64,000 bases of DNA from Rhodocyclales bacterium (GTDB taxonomy: Bacteria > Pseudomonadota > Gammaproteobacteria > Burkholderiales > Rhodocyclaceae), in contig JACPEH010000002.1 in the NCBI GenBank assembly GCA_016183655.1, positions 62,001-126,000 of the forward strand. The letters run 5' to 3'. Below, piece by piece: positions 55,745 through 63,972 of the stretch. The translations under genes were made by a program, and so were the position numbers. The notes below the pieces were generated by a model. That model saw only the letters and a program-made list of their open reading frames with translations. It searched no databases and was not told the DNA's origin. Every line of letters starts with the position of its first letter. Positions within the stretch are counted from its first letter, which is position 1.

Positions 55745-56638
55745 CTATACCTTGAACGGCGCCTGCCGCAGGAATGCCGCAGCCTTCCCGAGTGTGAACA
55801 GGTTTGGGGTCTGCGACGGCGGCATGCCGGCGACGATGCGCGCGTGGAACTGGGCGTGGTTCCCCTTGAAGGCGCCCTGGTTCCAGACTTGCAGCAGGCG
55901 CTCGGTGAACGCGCCGTTGTGGTCGCCGTCGCTGGAGGTCTGGTTGTCCTGGCATCCCGAAATCAGGACGACCGCCGGGCCGAAGTCCTTGACTACGGCG
56001 GAGAGCCGGTTGCTGACGGCGATGCGTGCCAGGGCGGCGTCGGGGTCGATCGCCTTGCCCGCGGTCTTGGCGGCGGCGCGCTGCAGATCGTCGTAGAACT
56101 CCCGGTTTTCGCGATAGGTTCGCCCGGTGATCGCGGCGGGCATTGCCTTCGAGCGGCCGGCTGTTGCGCTCGGCGGCGGCGCGGCACGGGCGACGGTGCC
56201 GCTGTGGCAGCTATCCGACAAAACCAGGATGCGCACGCCTTTGGCGAACTTCGAGAGTTCCAGGTACAGCTCGTCGTCGATCAACTGGCCGTCGAAGAGA
56301 CACCAGGTTTCGTCCTGCTTGTCGGCTTCGTCGCCGGAGACGTCGGGAATTTGCCCGCCATGCCCGGAATAGCTGAGGAAGAAAAGATCGCCCGCCTTGA
56401 GGCGTTTTGCGGCGTTTCGGAGCGCGGCAAGAATCCTGGCGCGGGTGGCGGCCTTTGTGAGCAGTGTTGTGGCCTTGATGCCCGACGCTCTGGCAATTGC
56501 CGCCATGTCGTTGGCGTCGAACTCGCAGGCCACCAGATCACCGTGCCAGCCGCCGTAGTGTTTCGGGTCCACCGCGTTCAACCCGATATGCAGGGACAGT
56601 CCGGCCGGGGCTGCCGATTTGACCAAGTTTCGCTTCAT
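55745..56638 (-). CDS. Caspase-fold protease (peptidase C14/metacaspase)
   Basis: This is a 297-residue protein with AGGAGG before the ATG at 56638. The p20-like core has the catalytic dyad His93 ([10 protein letters not shown]) and Cys144 (VLSDSCHSG), plus [12 protein letters not shown] near the C-terminus, typical of the substrate-binding loop. The opening [20 protein letters not shown] is common to bacterial type I metacaspase-like proteins. No signal peptide. As first gene of the operon, 61 bp ahead of the NLR-like gene, it is a natural candidate for an executioner activated by the TIR or NLR components. Confidence 0.92.
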   Translation of the reverse strand: MKRNLVKSAAPAGLSLHIGLNAVDPKHYGGWHGDLVACEFDANDMAAIARASGIKATTLLTKAATRARILAALRNAAKRLKAGDLFFLSYSGHGGQIPDVSGDEADKQDETWCLFDGQLIDDELYLELSKFAKGVRILVLSDSCHSGTVARAAPPPSATAGRSKAMPAAITGRTYRENREFYDDLQRAAAKTAGKAIDPDAALARIAVSNRLSAVVKDFGPAVVLISGCQDNQTSSDGDHNGAFTERLLQVWNQGAFKGNHAQFHARIVAGMPPSQTPNLFTLGKAAAFLRQAPFKV

Positions 56639-56792
56639 GGTTGTCCTCCTCTTGTTCTTCGTGCTCACGCGTGCTGAAGGGTCGGTGCTGGAATGAATGC
56701 CACGAAGATCGTGCGTGGGTAACTGGCCCCGTTCGCGATCCGATTTGTGCCTTTGACAGGGAAAAATCTTCCGGTCGATGTGCTGAGAGTTA

Positions 56793-56821
56793 ATAATCTT
56801 TCATTGCATTGGTATATGCAA
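56793..56821 (-). promoter_or_regulatory. Candidate promoter of the island operon
   Basis: On the minus strand TTGCAT (56816-56821) and GATTAT (56793-56798) are 17 bp apart, each matching four of six consensus positions, inside an AT-rich pocket (about 56750-56830). It lies about 150 bp upstream of the caspase gene and is the only promoter-like site seen before the 14-gene run. Confidence 0.35.
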
Positions 56822-56822
56822 G

Positions 56823-57212
56823 ATGAAAAAACGGAGTCGGTGTGGTGGTGGATCATCGCAGCCCAAACCCGTGCTTTCGTGGCAGCCGGCGACCGTCGTT
56901 TTCCTCGCCGGCGGAACGCCCCCCTACACGCTGAATTTCGGCCGCAGCGATGCGACGCCGGTCAGCCAGCCGCTCGATCGGGTGGCGCCGGGATTCACGG
57001 CCGGGGAACTCAGGCAGCTTGAACAGGCGCTGCCCGGCGAGCTGCAATCCGGCCACGCCGCTGCCGCCGCCGAGAGTGCCGCCAGCCTGGCCGCCCGCGC
57101 AGCGCGCCAGCGCACCTACCTTCTGTGGGGCGTGCTGCTGCTCGGGGTGGTCATCCTCGGCGGGATGGCCTGGCGGCTGATCGGGCAGATGCGGGCGGCC
57201 AAAAACAGCTGA
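56823..57212 (+). pseudogene. C-terminal fragment of a DUF3999 family gene
   Basis: A 129-codon frame. From about residue 16 the sequence matches the end of DUF3999 membrane proteins: VLSWQPATVVFLAGGTPPY, then a linker and one membrane helix (YLLWGVLLLGVVILGGMAWR) before the basic end. Full members are about 450 residues or more, so roughly three quarters is missing; the first 14 codons do not look like the family. It sits at the right edge of the island and was probably cut off by a recombination event. Confidence 0.65.
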
Positions 57213-57323
57213 GCGGAGCGGACCGGCGCTCGCCTTGATTTTTTCGCCGCTGAACGAACGAAGCGTCCGCGGTGAGGGGGCCGCGCACGATGGAAAGGGC
57301 AAGGCTGGCGATGTTTATCGCTC

Positions 57324-57385
57324 CATGAACTTCGACCAGATCAAGGAGTTCAGCGACGTGGCGGCAACGGTCGACGCCTGAGCGT
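57324..57385 (+). repeat. Right 62-bp direct repeat (duplicated acnB 3' end)
   Basis: Identical to 35627-35688, encoding the last 19 AcnB residues and stop. The preceding 24 bp still read as diverged AcnB codons (KAGDVYRS versus KAADVYRY), so the fragment was once part of a different acnB allele. It is followed by a strong terminator in acnB orientation. Confidence 0.9.
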
Positions 57386-57398
57386 AGTCTGAAGGACA

Positions 57399-57446
57399 AC
57401 GCCCCCGCCGGCTCGGTGCCAACCGAGTGGCGGGGGCGTTTTTTTG
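57399..57446 (+). terminator. Rho-independent terminator after the acnB duplicate
   Basis: A long bipartite stem (ACGCCCCCGCC pairing with GGCGGGGGCGT, inner CTCGGT/ACCGAG) is followed by seven T. It lies in acnB orientation 14 bp after the duplicated acnB stop and is probably the original chromosomal acnB terminator, displaced by the island. Confidence 0.88.
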
Positions 57447-57485
57447 CCGATGCCGCTCAGCCTATGGGCATGGCCGGCGCCGGTT

Positions 57486-58094
57486 TTACGCGGCGCCCGG
57501 AGCGAGGTCGGCTGCCGACGGCACGATGACGGCAAACAGGTCGCCCAGGGTGGCGAGGCTCGCTTTCTGCAACTCCGCTGCGCTGACCAGGCTGCCGCCC
57601 GCGGCGGGCAGATCGCGGGTGGCGGTGGCGCGCGCCACGACGGTGGGCTGGAAGCCGAGGTTGAAGGCGCCGCGTGCCGTCGAATTGACGCACATATGCG
57701 TCATGAAACCCGCCAGGACGACGCTCTTGATGCCGGCCTCCTTCAGGCGTCGTTCGAGATCGGTGCCGACGAATGAATTCGGGTAGTGCTTCACGATCGT
57801 GGCTTCCCCCGCCGTCGGCGCCACCTGGTCGGCGATGGCGCCGATCTCGGCGCGGATGTCGTAGGGCGTGCCGGGTCCCGCGTCGTGCTGGATGTGGAAG
57901 ATCGGTCTGCCGAGTCGGCGGGCGCGATCGAGCAGGCGGCGGGCCTCGTCGAGCGCCGCTTCGACGCCGCTCAATTTCATGACACCTTCCCGATAGGTGT
58001 TCTGGCAATCGATCATGAGCAACGCCGATTGACTCAAATCTGCGGGCGCTGCAGGCAGCCCGGCGATCTCGCGTAAAGTGGACGGCTTCGACAT
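57486..58094 (-). CDS. Isochorismatase-like cysteine hydrolase
   Basis: This is a 202-residue member of the isochorismatase/nicotinamidase superfamily. The catalytic triad is visible as Asp29 (LMIDCQN), Lys102 (IVKHYPNSF) and Cys135 (MTHMCVNST). The substrate cannot be told; family members hydrolyse amides, N-carbamoyl compounds or isochorismate. It is transcribed divergently from a LysR regulator gene, 61 bp apart, which is probably its regulator. Confidence 0.9.
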   Translation of the reverse strand: MSKPSTLREIAGLPAAPADLSQSALLMIDCQNTYREGVMKLSGVEAALDEARRLLDRARRLGRPIFHIQHDAGPGTPYDIRAEIGAIADQVAPTAGEATIVKHYPNSFVGTDLERRLKEAGIKSVVLAGFMTHMCVNSTARGAFNLGFQPTVVARATATRDLPAAGGSLVSAAELQKASLATLGDLFAVIVPSAADLAPGAA

Positions 58095-58155
58095 TATTCC
58101 CTCTCGTGTGAATTGACGGTGGAATCAAGAATAAGCCGCCTGGAGATGCGCTGGA

Positions 58156-59061
58156 ATGGATAAAGCTGCAGCGCCAGCCTGCAATTTTGCAGCTGATCTG
58201 GACTGGAACGATGTCCGCTATGCCCTGGTGCTTGCGCGCTGCGGCTCGCTGGCGTCGGCGGCGCGCGCCCTCGGCGTGGACCAGACGACGGTTTCGCGCC
58301 GCCTGCGCGTGCTCGAGTCCGGTCTCGGCACTCCGCTGTTCGAGCGCCTCAAGGGGCATTTGGCGCCGACGCCCGCCGGCATCGTCCTGATGGAGCGCGG
58401 CGTGCGGATCGAACAGGAGATCGCCGCCCTGTGCCACCTGGCCGCCGACAACCAGGCGCTGGTGCAGGGAGTGACCCGGGTTACCGCGGTGGATGCCATC
58501 GTGTCGCACTACCTCGCGCACCACCTGGCCGTATTGCGCGCGCGCCATCCGGGGCTGGCGGTGGAGTTGATCGCCAGCGCCAAAACCCTGGATCTTTCCC
58601 GCCGCGAGGCCGACATCGCGGTTCGCCTGGCGCGTCCGCAAAGCGGCGATTTCGTCGTGCGCCGGCTGGCCTCGCTCGCCTACGGCGTCTATGGCGCCGG
58701 CGCGCTGCCCGCGGCGGACGACTGGAGCCGGCAAAACTGGGTCGCCTACGAGCATTCGCTGGCGCGGGTGCCCGAAATGCGATGGCTATCGGAGCGGGTG
58801 GGCGACGATCGAATCGTCTTCCGCTGCAACAACATGGACGCCCTGGCGACGGCGGTCGCCGACGGCCTGGGGCTCGGCGTGCTGCCACGGCTGGTCGGTG
58901 AGCGCCACGCGTCGCTGCGCTGCCTCTCCGGCGAGGAAGCCGTGCTCAGGCGGGAGATGTGGCTGGTGGTGCCGCGGGAATTGCGCCATGTGCCGCGCAT
59001 TCGCGCGGTCAGCGACTGGCTGGCCGAGCGCTTCCGCGCCGATGAAGGTCTTTTTGGCTGA
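58156..59061 (+). CDS. LysR family transcriptional regulator
   Basis: This is a 301-residue regulator. The N-terminal winged helix-turn-helix (about residues 20-75, LASAARALGVDQTTVSRRL) is followed by a periplasmic-binding-protein-like effector domain (ADIAVRLARPQSGDFVVR). The shared intergenic region with the isochorismatase-like gene suggests it controls that gene, in the usual LysR manner. Confidence 0.9.
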   Translation: MDKAAAPACNFAADLDWNDVRYALVLARCGSLASAARALGVDQTTVSRRLRVLESGLGTPLFERLKGHLAPTPAGIVLMERGVRIEQEIAALCHLAADNQALVQGVTRVTAVDAIVSHYLAHHLAVLRARHPGLAVELIASAKTLDLSRREADIAVRLARPQSGDFVVRRLASLAYGVYGAGALPAADDWSRQNWVAYEHSLARVPEMRWLSERVGDDRIVFRCNNMDALATAVADGLGLGVLPRLVGERHASLRCLSGEEAVLRREMWLVVPRELRHVPRIRAVSDWLAERFRADEGLFG

Positions 59062-59111
59062 ACCCGGCGGCAGGCAACTCGGACCGGGCCGGAAACACGA
59101 CGCAGCCGCCC

Positions 59112-60017
59112 TCAACCCTCCGCCAGCAGCCGCTGCCGCAGCCGCGGCACCGCCCAATCGACGAAGCTGCGCACCCGGGAGGAGAGCAGGCGCGAATGCG
59201 GGTAGACGAGCTGGACCGGGATCGGCGCCGGCTCGTAGGCCGGCAGGAGGCGGCGCAGCTTGCCGGCGGCGAGCGCGTCGCGCACCTGGTAGTCGAGGAA
59301 GGCGCCGCAGCCCAGGCCCTTGACGCAGGCGTCGAGGGCGACGTCGATCTGGTTGGTGGCGAGCAGGCCCTTGATCGGCACGCGGGTGGTTTTGCCGTCG
59401 CCGCCCGAGAATTCCCATTCCGCTCCGGGCGCCACGCCGAGGAACTGTAGGCAGCGGTGCCCGGCCAGGTCGGCCGGGTGGCGCGGCGTGCCGGCGCGGC
59501 GCAGGTAGGCCGGGCTGGCGCAGACGATGCGGCGGGTCGTGCCGAGCGGCACGGCGACCAGCGAGGAGTCGCGCAGATGGCCGATGCGGATGGCGGCATC
59601 CATGCCTTCGTCGAGCAGGTCGACGACGCGGTCGAAAAGCATCAGCTCGGCGTTGACCGCCGGCTGGGCGGCGAGGAATTCGCTGAGCACCGGCCCGACG
59701 TGCAGCCGGCCGAACATCACCGGCGCGGTCAGGGTGAGCTTGCCGGCCGGCTTCGCCTGCCGCGCCGACAGGGCGTTCTCGGCCTCCTCGACCTCGGCCA
59801 GCACGCGGCGGCAGCGCTCGAAATACTCGCGCCCCTCGTCGGTCAGCGCGATGCGGCGCGTCGTGCGGTTGAGCAGGCGCGTGCCGAGCGCCCCTTCGAG
59901 CGTCGCCAGCGAGCGCACCACCGAGGTCAGCGAGGTGTCGAGCGCGCCGGCGGCGGCCGTCAGGCTGCCCGCCTCGACGATGCGCACGAAAGTCTCCATG
60001 GCCCGCAGCTTGTCCAT
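59112..60017 (-). CDS. LysR family transcriptional regulator
   Basis: This is a 301-residue regulator with a standard N-terminal HTH (METFVRIVEAGSLTAAAGAL, TSLTSVVRSLATLE) and effector domain (MDAAIRIGHLRDSSLVAVPL). It is convergent with the preceding LysR gene and divergent from the PNPOx-fold gene downstream at 60174, its most likely target. Confidence 0.9.
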   Translation of the reverse strand: MDKLRAMETFVRIVEAGSLTAAAGALDTSLTSVVRSLATLEGALGTRLLNRTTRRIALTDEGREYFERCRRVLAEVEEAENALSARQAKPAGKLTLTAPVMFGRLHVGPVLSEFLAAQPAVNAELMLFDRVVDLLDEGMDAAIRIGHLRDSSLVAVPLGTTRRIVCASPAYLRRAGTPRHPADLAGHRCLQFLGVAPGAEWEFSGGDGKTTRVPIKGLLATNQIDVALDACVKGLGCGAFLDYQVRDALAAGKLRRLLPAYEPAPIPVQLVYPHSRLLSSRVRSFVDWAVPRLRQRLLAEG

Positions 60018-60173
60018 GCCGGCGATATTACGCCGAATTCCGGCGCAGTCACTTGAGCGTTCGTCTATTTATTTCGGTGTTCGCATGGATCAGTATGGCT
60101 TCGGTCGGCCGCGCTTGTTGCGGCGCTTGTTCACGCGTTCGCGCGCCTGCCGCCATCGACCCGGGAGATCCGC

Positions 60174-60809
60174 ATGCCTCGACGCTTCGCGCAACTGACC
60201 TTCACCGAGCACGTGAAAGCCGCCCAGGCGCATTACGGCACGCGCGCGCAGGCCGAACGCTACGCCGAGAGCGCGCAGGCCAACGCCGAGCTCGGCGCGC
60301 GCGAGCGCGAGTTCATCGCCGCGCGCGACAGCTTCTACCTGGCGACGGTGAGCGACAGCGGCTGGCCCTATGTCCAGCATCGCGGCGGCAGCCCCGGTTT
60401 TCTTCAGGTGCTCGACGCGACGACGCTGGCCTTCGCCGATTTCCGCGGCAACCTGCAGTACCAGAGCGTCGGCAACCTCGCCGGCAACGACCGCGTCTGC
60501 CTGATCCTGGTCGATTACCCGCAGCGCCGCCGCCTGAAGCTGCTCGGCCATGCGCGCGTCATTGACGTCGCTGCGCCCGGCGGCGAGGCGCCGGCCTGGC
60601 TCAAGCAACTGCAGGCCGACGCCGCCGAGGCCCCGGTCGAGCGCGTGCTGCTGATCGCCGTCGAGGCTTTCGACTGGAACTGCGCCAAACACATCACGCC
60701 GCGCTTCAGCGAGCGCGAACTGCAGCCGCTGATCGATCCCCTGCGCCAGCGCATCGCCGCGCTCGAAGCGCGGCTGCGCGAGCTGGGCGGCGTGCCGCCC
60801 GAGAATTAG
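60174..60809 (+). CDS. Pyridoxamine 5'-phosphate oxidase-fold protein
   Basis: This is a 211-residue flavin-binding split-barrel protein. AARDSFYLATVSDSGWPYVQ, HRGGSPGFLQVLDA and FADFRGNLQYQSVGNLAGN are typical of the PNPOx-like family rather than of PdxH itself. The protein may bind FMN or F420-like cofactors; the substrate is unknown. It is divergent from a LysR gene and followed 50 bp later by a glutathione S-transferase gene, a pairing often seen in detoxification clusters. Confidence 0.87.
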   Translation: MPRRFAQLTFTEHVKAAQAHYGTRAQAERYAESAQANAELGAREREFIAARDSFYLATVSDSGWPYVQHRGGSPGFLQVLDATTLAFADFRGNLQYQSVGNLAGNDRVCLILVDYPQRRRLKLLGHARVIDVAAPGGEAPAWLKQLQADAAEAPVERVLLIAVEAFDWNCAKHITPRFSERELQPLIDPLRQRIAALEARLRELGGVPPEN

Positions 60810-60859
60810 CCGTACCGTCGTTCCACCGTTCCGTTCGCCACACCCAAAAGGAGAAAACC

Positions 60860-61453
60860 ATGCAGCTGTACGATCTGGAGTTGTCGGGCAATTGTTACAA
60901 GGTTCGCCTGTTCGCCGCGCTGGCGCGGATTCCGCTGGACATCGTCGGCGTCGATTTCCTCGGCGGCGCGCACAAGCGGCCGCCGCTGATCGACCTGAAC
61001 CCGTGGGGCGAGATTCCGATCCTGGTCGATGGCGAAGTGGTGCTGCGCGATTCGCAGGCCATCCTCGTCTATCTCGCCGCCAGGTATGCCGGCGAGAGCT
61101 GGCTGCCGCGCGACGCGGCCGGCCTGGGCGAGGTCATGCAGTGGCTGTCGACCGCCGCCAACGAGGTGCAGAACGGGCCGGCCTCGGCGCGCCTGGTGGA
61201 TAAATTCGGCTACGCCCTCGACAAGGCCGACACGCTGAAGCGCGCGGCGCGCATCCTGCCGCTGCTCGACGCCCACCTGGCCAGGCACCCATGGCTGGCG
61301 CTGGAGCGGCCGACCATCGCCGACTGCGCCGTCTTCCCCTACGTCGCGCTGGCGCCGGAAGGCGGCGTCTCGCTCGCCGACTATCCGAACATCCGGCAGT
61401 GGCTGGCGCGGGTCAAGGCACTGCCGGACTTCCTGGCGATGCCCGGGGTGTAG
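60860..61453 (+). CDS. Glutathione S-transferase
   Basis: This is a 197-residue cytosolic GST. The thioredoxin-like N-terminal domain has SGNCYKVRLF and the glutathione-contact loop NPWGEIPILVDG with DSQAILVYLA; the all-helical C-terminal domain includes ERPTIADCAVFPYV. An AAAGGAG ribosome site precedes the ATG. Possibly cotranscribed with the PNPOx-fold gene. Confidence 0.92.
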   Translation: MQLYDLELSGNCYKVRLFAALARIPLDIVGVDFLGGAHKRPPLIDLNPWGEIPILVDGEVVLRDSQAILVYLAARYAGESWLPRDAAGLGEVMQWLSTAANEVQNGPASARLVDKFGYALDKADTLKRAARILPLLDAHLARHPWLALERPTIADCAVFPYVALAPEGGVSLADYPNIRQWLARVKALPDFLAMPGV

Positions 61454-61497
61454 CCGCGTTGGCGGAGGTCCCCGCGCCAGTCGCCGCAGCGGCGAGC

Positions 61498-61523
61498 AAC
61501 CAGCCCCGACCGGGGCTGGTTTC
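61498..61523. terminator. Probable bidirectional hairpin between convergent genes
   Basis: AACCAGCCCCG and CGGGGCTGGTT form an 11-bp stem in the gap between the convergent GST gene and the mandelate racemase-like gene. The T-run is short on both strands, so it is a moderate terminator at best. Confidence 0.55.
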
Positions 61524-61579
61524 GCATGGGAGTCACTGGCAGGGGCGAAGCGTGGATAACGCGGCGGCTTCGTGCCGTA

Positions 61580-62662
61580 TCACGCGATGTAGCGCGAAAC
61601 CGCCGCCTCGTTCCATTCGACTCCGCTGCCGAGGACGCCGTCGACGCGGGCATAGCCGTCCTCGACGGTCAGCGGCTCGGCGACGATCGGGTTCCACCAG
61701 TCGGCGTATTCCAGCCAGTGCGCGGTGGGCGTTGCGCACAGCAACTGTGCGCTGATTTCCGGCCACAGGTGGTTGGAGAGCGGGATGCCCCGTGCCTGCG
61801 CCATGGCGGCAGCCCGCATCCAGCCGGAGACGCCGCCGATTTTCATCACGTCGGGCATCATGAAATCGCTCGCCTGGGCGTCGATGGCGTGCTGCAGGTC
61901 GAGCGTTCCCCACCAGTTCTCACCGCACTGGATCGGGGTTTTCGCTTCCCTCGCGATGTGGGCGTGGCCGGCGAAATCATGGGCCAGGGTCGGCTCCTCG
62001 ACCCACGTGATGCCCTCCTCGTCGAGTGCCCGCAAGCGTTGCGCCGCTTGCGCCGGCGTCAGGCACTGGTTGTAGTCCACCATGATCGCCAGCCCGTTGC
62101 CCGTCGCCGCACGCACGGCGCGGATCACGGCGACGTCTTCCTCGACGGTCGGGTAGCCGATCTTCAGCTTGACCCCGCGGAATTTCCGTTCGGCCCACTT
62201 TTCCGCAGCCATCGCCGATGCCTTTTCGCCGTCGTAGCCGACCGCGCCGTAGGCCGGAATCGGCCGGGGGACGCCGCCCAGCAGGGCCACGAGCGAGGTC
62301 TGCCGGCGGCGCGCCAGCGCGTCCCACAACGCCATGTCGATCGCCGACAGGGCAATGCCGACCAGTCCCTGCGTTCCCAGCAGGCGGAACCTCGCGTTCA
62401 GTCGCCGTTCGATTTCCAGCGGCGAGGCCGGGGCGTCGACGAGCAAGGAGTCGAGATTGCGCAGCAGATCGGCGATCGGTTTCAGCGCGAAAGCGTTGTA
62501 CGCAAAGACGATGCTGTGGCCGACCGAGCCGTCGTCGCAATGGATGTCGGTAAGGATCAGCGGCGATTCGGTAACGGTGCCGCCGGCGGTCTGGTGCGCT
62601 TGCGGCAAGGGAACGCGGACGGTGCGCACCGACAGGCGCTCGATGTTCGGGGTCTTGGTCAT
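61580..62662 (-). CDS. Mandelate racemase-like enolase-superfamily enzyme
   Basis: This is a 360-residue protein with GGAGGAG before the ATG. It keeps the catalytic set of Pseudomonas putida mandelate racemase with numbering shifted by one: Lys165 and Lys167 (VKLKIGYP), metal ligands Asp196 (VDYNQ), Glu222 (VEEPT) and Glu248 (GENWW), Asp271 (DVMKIGG) and His298 (SNHLWPE). PTAHWLEY near residue 315 also matches, including the final Glu. True mandelate racemase or a closely related racemase is likely; no other mandelate-pathway genes are in the window. Confidence 0.87.
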   Translation of the reverse strand: MTKTPNIERLSVRTVRVPLPQAHQTAGGTVTESPLILTDIHCDDGSVGHSIVFAYNAFALKPIADLLRNLDSLLVDAPASPLEIERRLNARFRLLGTQGLVGIALSAIDMALWDALARRRQTSLVALLGGVPRPIPAYGAVGYDGEKASAMAAEKWAERKFRGVKLKIGYPTVEEDVAVIRAVRAATGNGLAIMVDYNQCLTPAQAAQRLRALDEEGITWVEEPTLAHDFAGHAHIAREAKTPIQCGENWWGTLDLQHAIDAQASDFMMPDVMKIGGVSGWMRAAAMAQARGIPLSNHLWPEISAQLLCATPTAHWLEYADWWNPIVAEPLTVEDGYARVDGVLGSGVEWNEAAVSRYIA

Positions 62663-62884
62663 GGCAGTCTCCTCCGTGTTGGGCTTGGGGTCGGGGAATC
62701 CTGGGAATCCCGGGAATGCCGGGGTCGAGTGTGCCGTGCGTCGGCTCCGTTGCCGCCGATGCGCCGGTCGCCGCCAGCGGCTCCTCGATCCGGTGAGCAC
62801 ATCATAGGGAGCGGCGAGTCGCCGCGCGCGGAAGCTTGTTCGCTGCGGAGCGGAGGAAAATTCCGGGCTTGGCGGTCGGGGCGA

Positions 62885-63814
62885 TCAGCGCGTGCTGCGG
62901 GCGATGGCCGCGCAGGTTTCCCGCAGCCAGGCGGTGAAGGCCCGGGCGGCGTCGCTCCGGTCGATTTCGTGCGGGGCCGGGCCGTTCAGGCGGATGGCGT
63001 AACGGGTCGTCGGTGGGCTGCCGACATTGAAGAGCGCGACGACCTCGCCGCGTTCCAGGTAGCGACGGTAAAGGCTCGGCCTCGCCAGGGTGACGCCGAG
63101 GCCGGCGGCCGCGGCAGCGATGGCCAGGCCGGAATCGACGAAGCGCAGGCCATGGTCGGGTTCGGGCCAATCCAGCCCGGCCGCGGCGAACCACGCGCGC
63201 CACGGTTCGATCGGGGAGCGGATGAGCCGCGCACGCTGCAGGTCCGCCGGTTGGGCGAGCTTGAACTCCGCCGCGTAGTTCGGGCTGCAGATCGGCCTGA
63301 GCAGTTCGTGTCCGAGAATTTCTTCGCCGCCTCCCGGCGACTTGTCGGCGATGACCTCGATGTGCGCGCCGGGCGGCCGCAGGCCGAGATGGGGCACGGA
63401 AAGAACGACATCGACATCGATCTCGGGCCGCCGCCTGGCGAAGTCGTGCAGCTCGGGCACGACGATCTCGCGCGCGAAGGTGGGGGGCGCGCAAAGACGG
63501 AGGGTCTGCCGCTGCCGGCGGGCGCTGCGGTGCAGGGGCAGGGCGGTGAGCATCCGCAGCGCCTCGCAGACCTGTTCGGCGTATTCCAGCCCCGCAGTCG
63601 TCGGACGCACGCCGTTCCCGGTGCGCTCAAGCAGGCGCGTGCCGAGCAGTTGCTCCAGATTGCCGATACGCTTGCCGATGGCGCTGGCGGTGACATTGAG
63701 TTCCTCTCCCGCGCGCTCGAACGAACCGTGGCGAATCGCGGCATCGAACGCCAGGATGGCCGGGAGGGAAGGGAGTCGGGGTGCGCCTTGTGCAGTTGTC
63801 ATGGAGAAATGCAT
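62885..63814 (-). CDS. LysR family transcriptional regulator (GcvA-like)
   Basis: This is a 309-residue regulator; an in-frame ATG at 63802 would shorten it by four residues and neither start has a clear ribosome site. The HTH segment is AFDAAIRHGSFERAGEELN plus TASAIGKRIGNLEQLLG, typical of the GcvA/AmpR branch. It lies 222 bp upstream of the racemase-like gene in the same orientation and may regulate it. Confidence 0.88.
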   Translation of the reverse strand: MHFSMTTAQGAPRLPSLPAILAFDAAIRHGSFERAGEELNVTASAIGKRIGNLEQLLGTRLLERTGNGVRPTTAGLEYAEQVCEALRMLTALPLHRSARRQRQTLRLCAPPTFAREIVVPELHDFARRRPEIDVDVVLSVPHLGLRPPGAHIEVIADKSPGGGEEILGHELLRPICSPNYAAEFKLAQPADLQRARLIRSPIEPWRAWFAAAGLDWPEPDHGLRFVDSGLAIAAAAAGLGVTLARPSLYRRYLERGEVVALFNVGSPPTTRYAIRLNGPAPHEIDRSDAARAFTAWLRETCAAIARSTR

Positions 63815-63952
63815 CGCAACGGAATCGGCAGTCTGCCGATGCTATCAGCCATGGCTTGCCCGCGACAGCGTCGAGCGGCCGAATCCTTGTGGACAAGGGA
63901 AGCGCCGAACAAACCGGCAGCCAGCCTCGCTGCAGTGGCGGGACGCTTCGTC

Positions 63953-63972
63953 ATCCCGGCGAACGCCGGGAT
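63953..63972. repeat. REP-like palindrome near the window end
   Basis: ATCCCGGCG, loop AA, CGCCGGGAT form a perfect 9-bp stem. With the surrounding CGTCATCCCGGCGAACGCC wording it belongs to the abundant extragenic palindromes of proteobacteria. The 186 bp between the LysR gene and the window end hold nothing else of note. Confidence 0.65.

Larger units (their letters stand above)
35689..57323. mobile_element. Genomic island carrying a 14-gene TIR/NLR/CHAT/caspase/FtsZ operon
   Basis: The 21.6-kb segment lies between two perfect 62-bp copies of the acnB 3' end. Nearly all of it is one minus-strand gene series of conflict-type domains, foreign in content to the flanking housekeeping genes; parts of it (about 36800-42300) look less GC-rich than the flanks. 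A truncated DUF3999 gene sits at its right edge. No integrase, transposase or tRNA is present, so the mobilisation route is unknown; the element may have lost its recombinase or be moved in trans. Confidence 0.75.

Noticed and set aside
56665-56856. Short minus-strand frame ahead of the caspase gene
   Set aside because: No ribosome site, no recognisable domain, and it covers the AT-rich promoter-like region.
35689-57323. Integrase or transposase that would move the island
   Set aside because: All genes inside were accounted for by other domains; none shows a tyrosine/serine recombinase or DDE motif.
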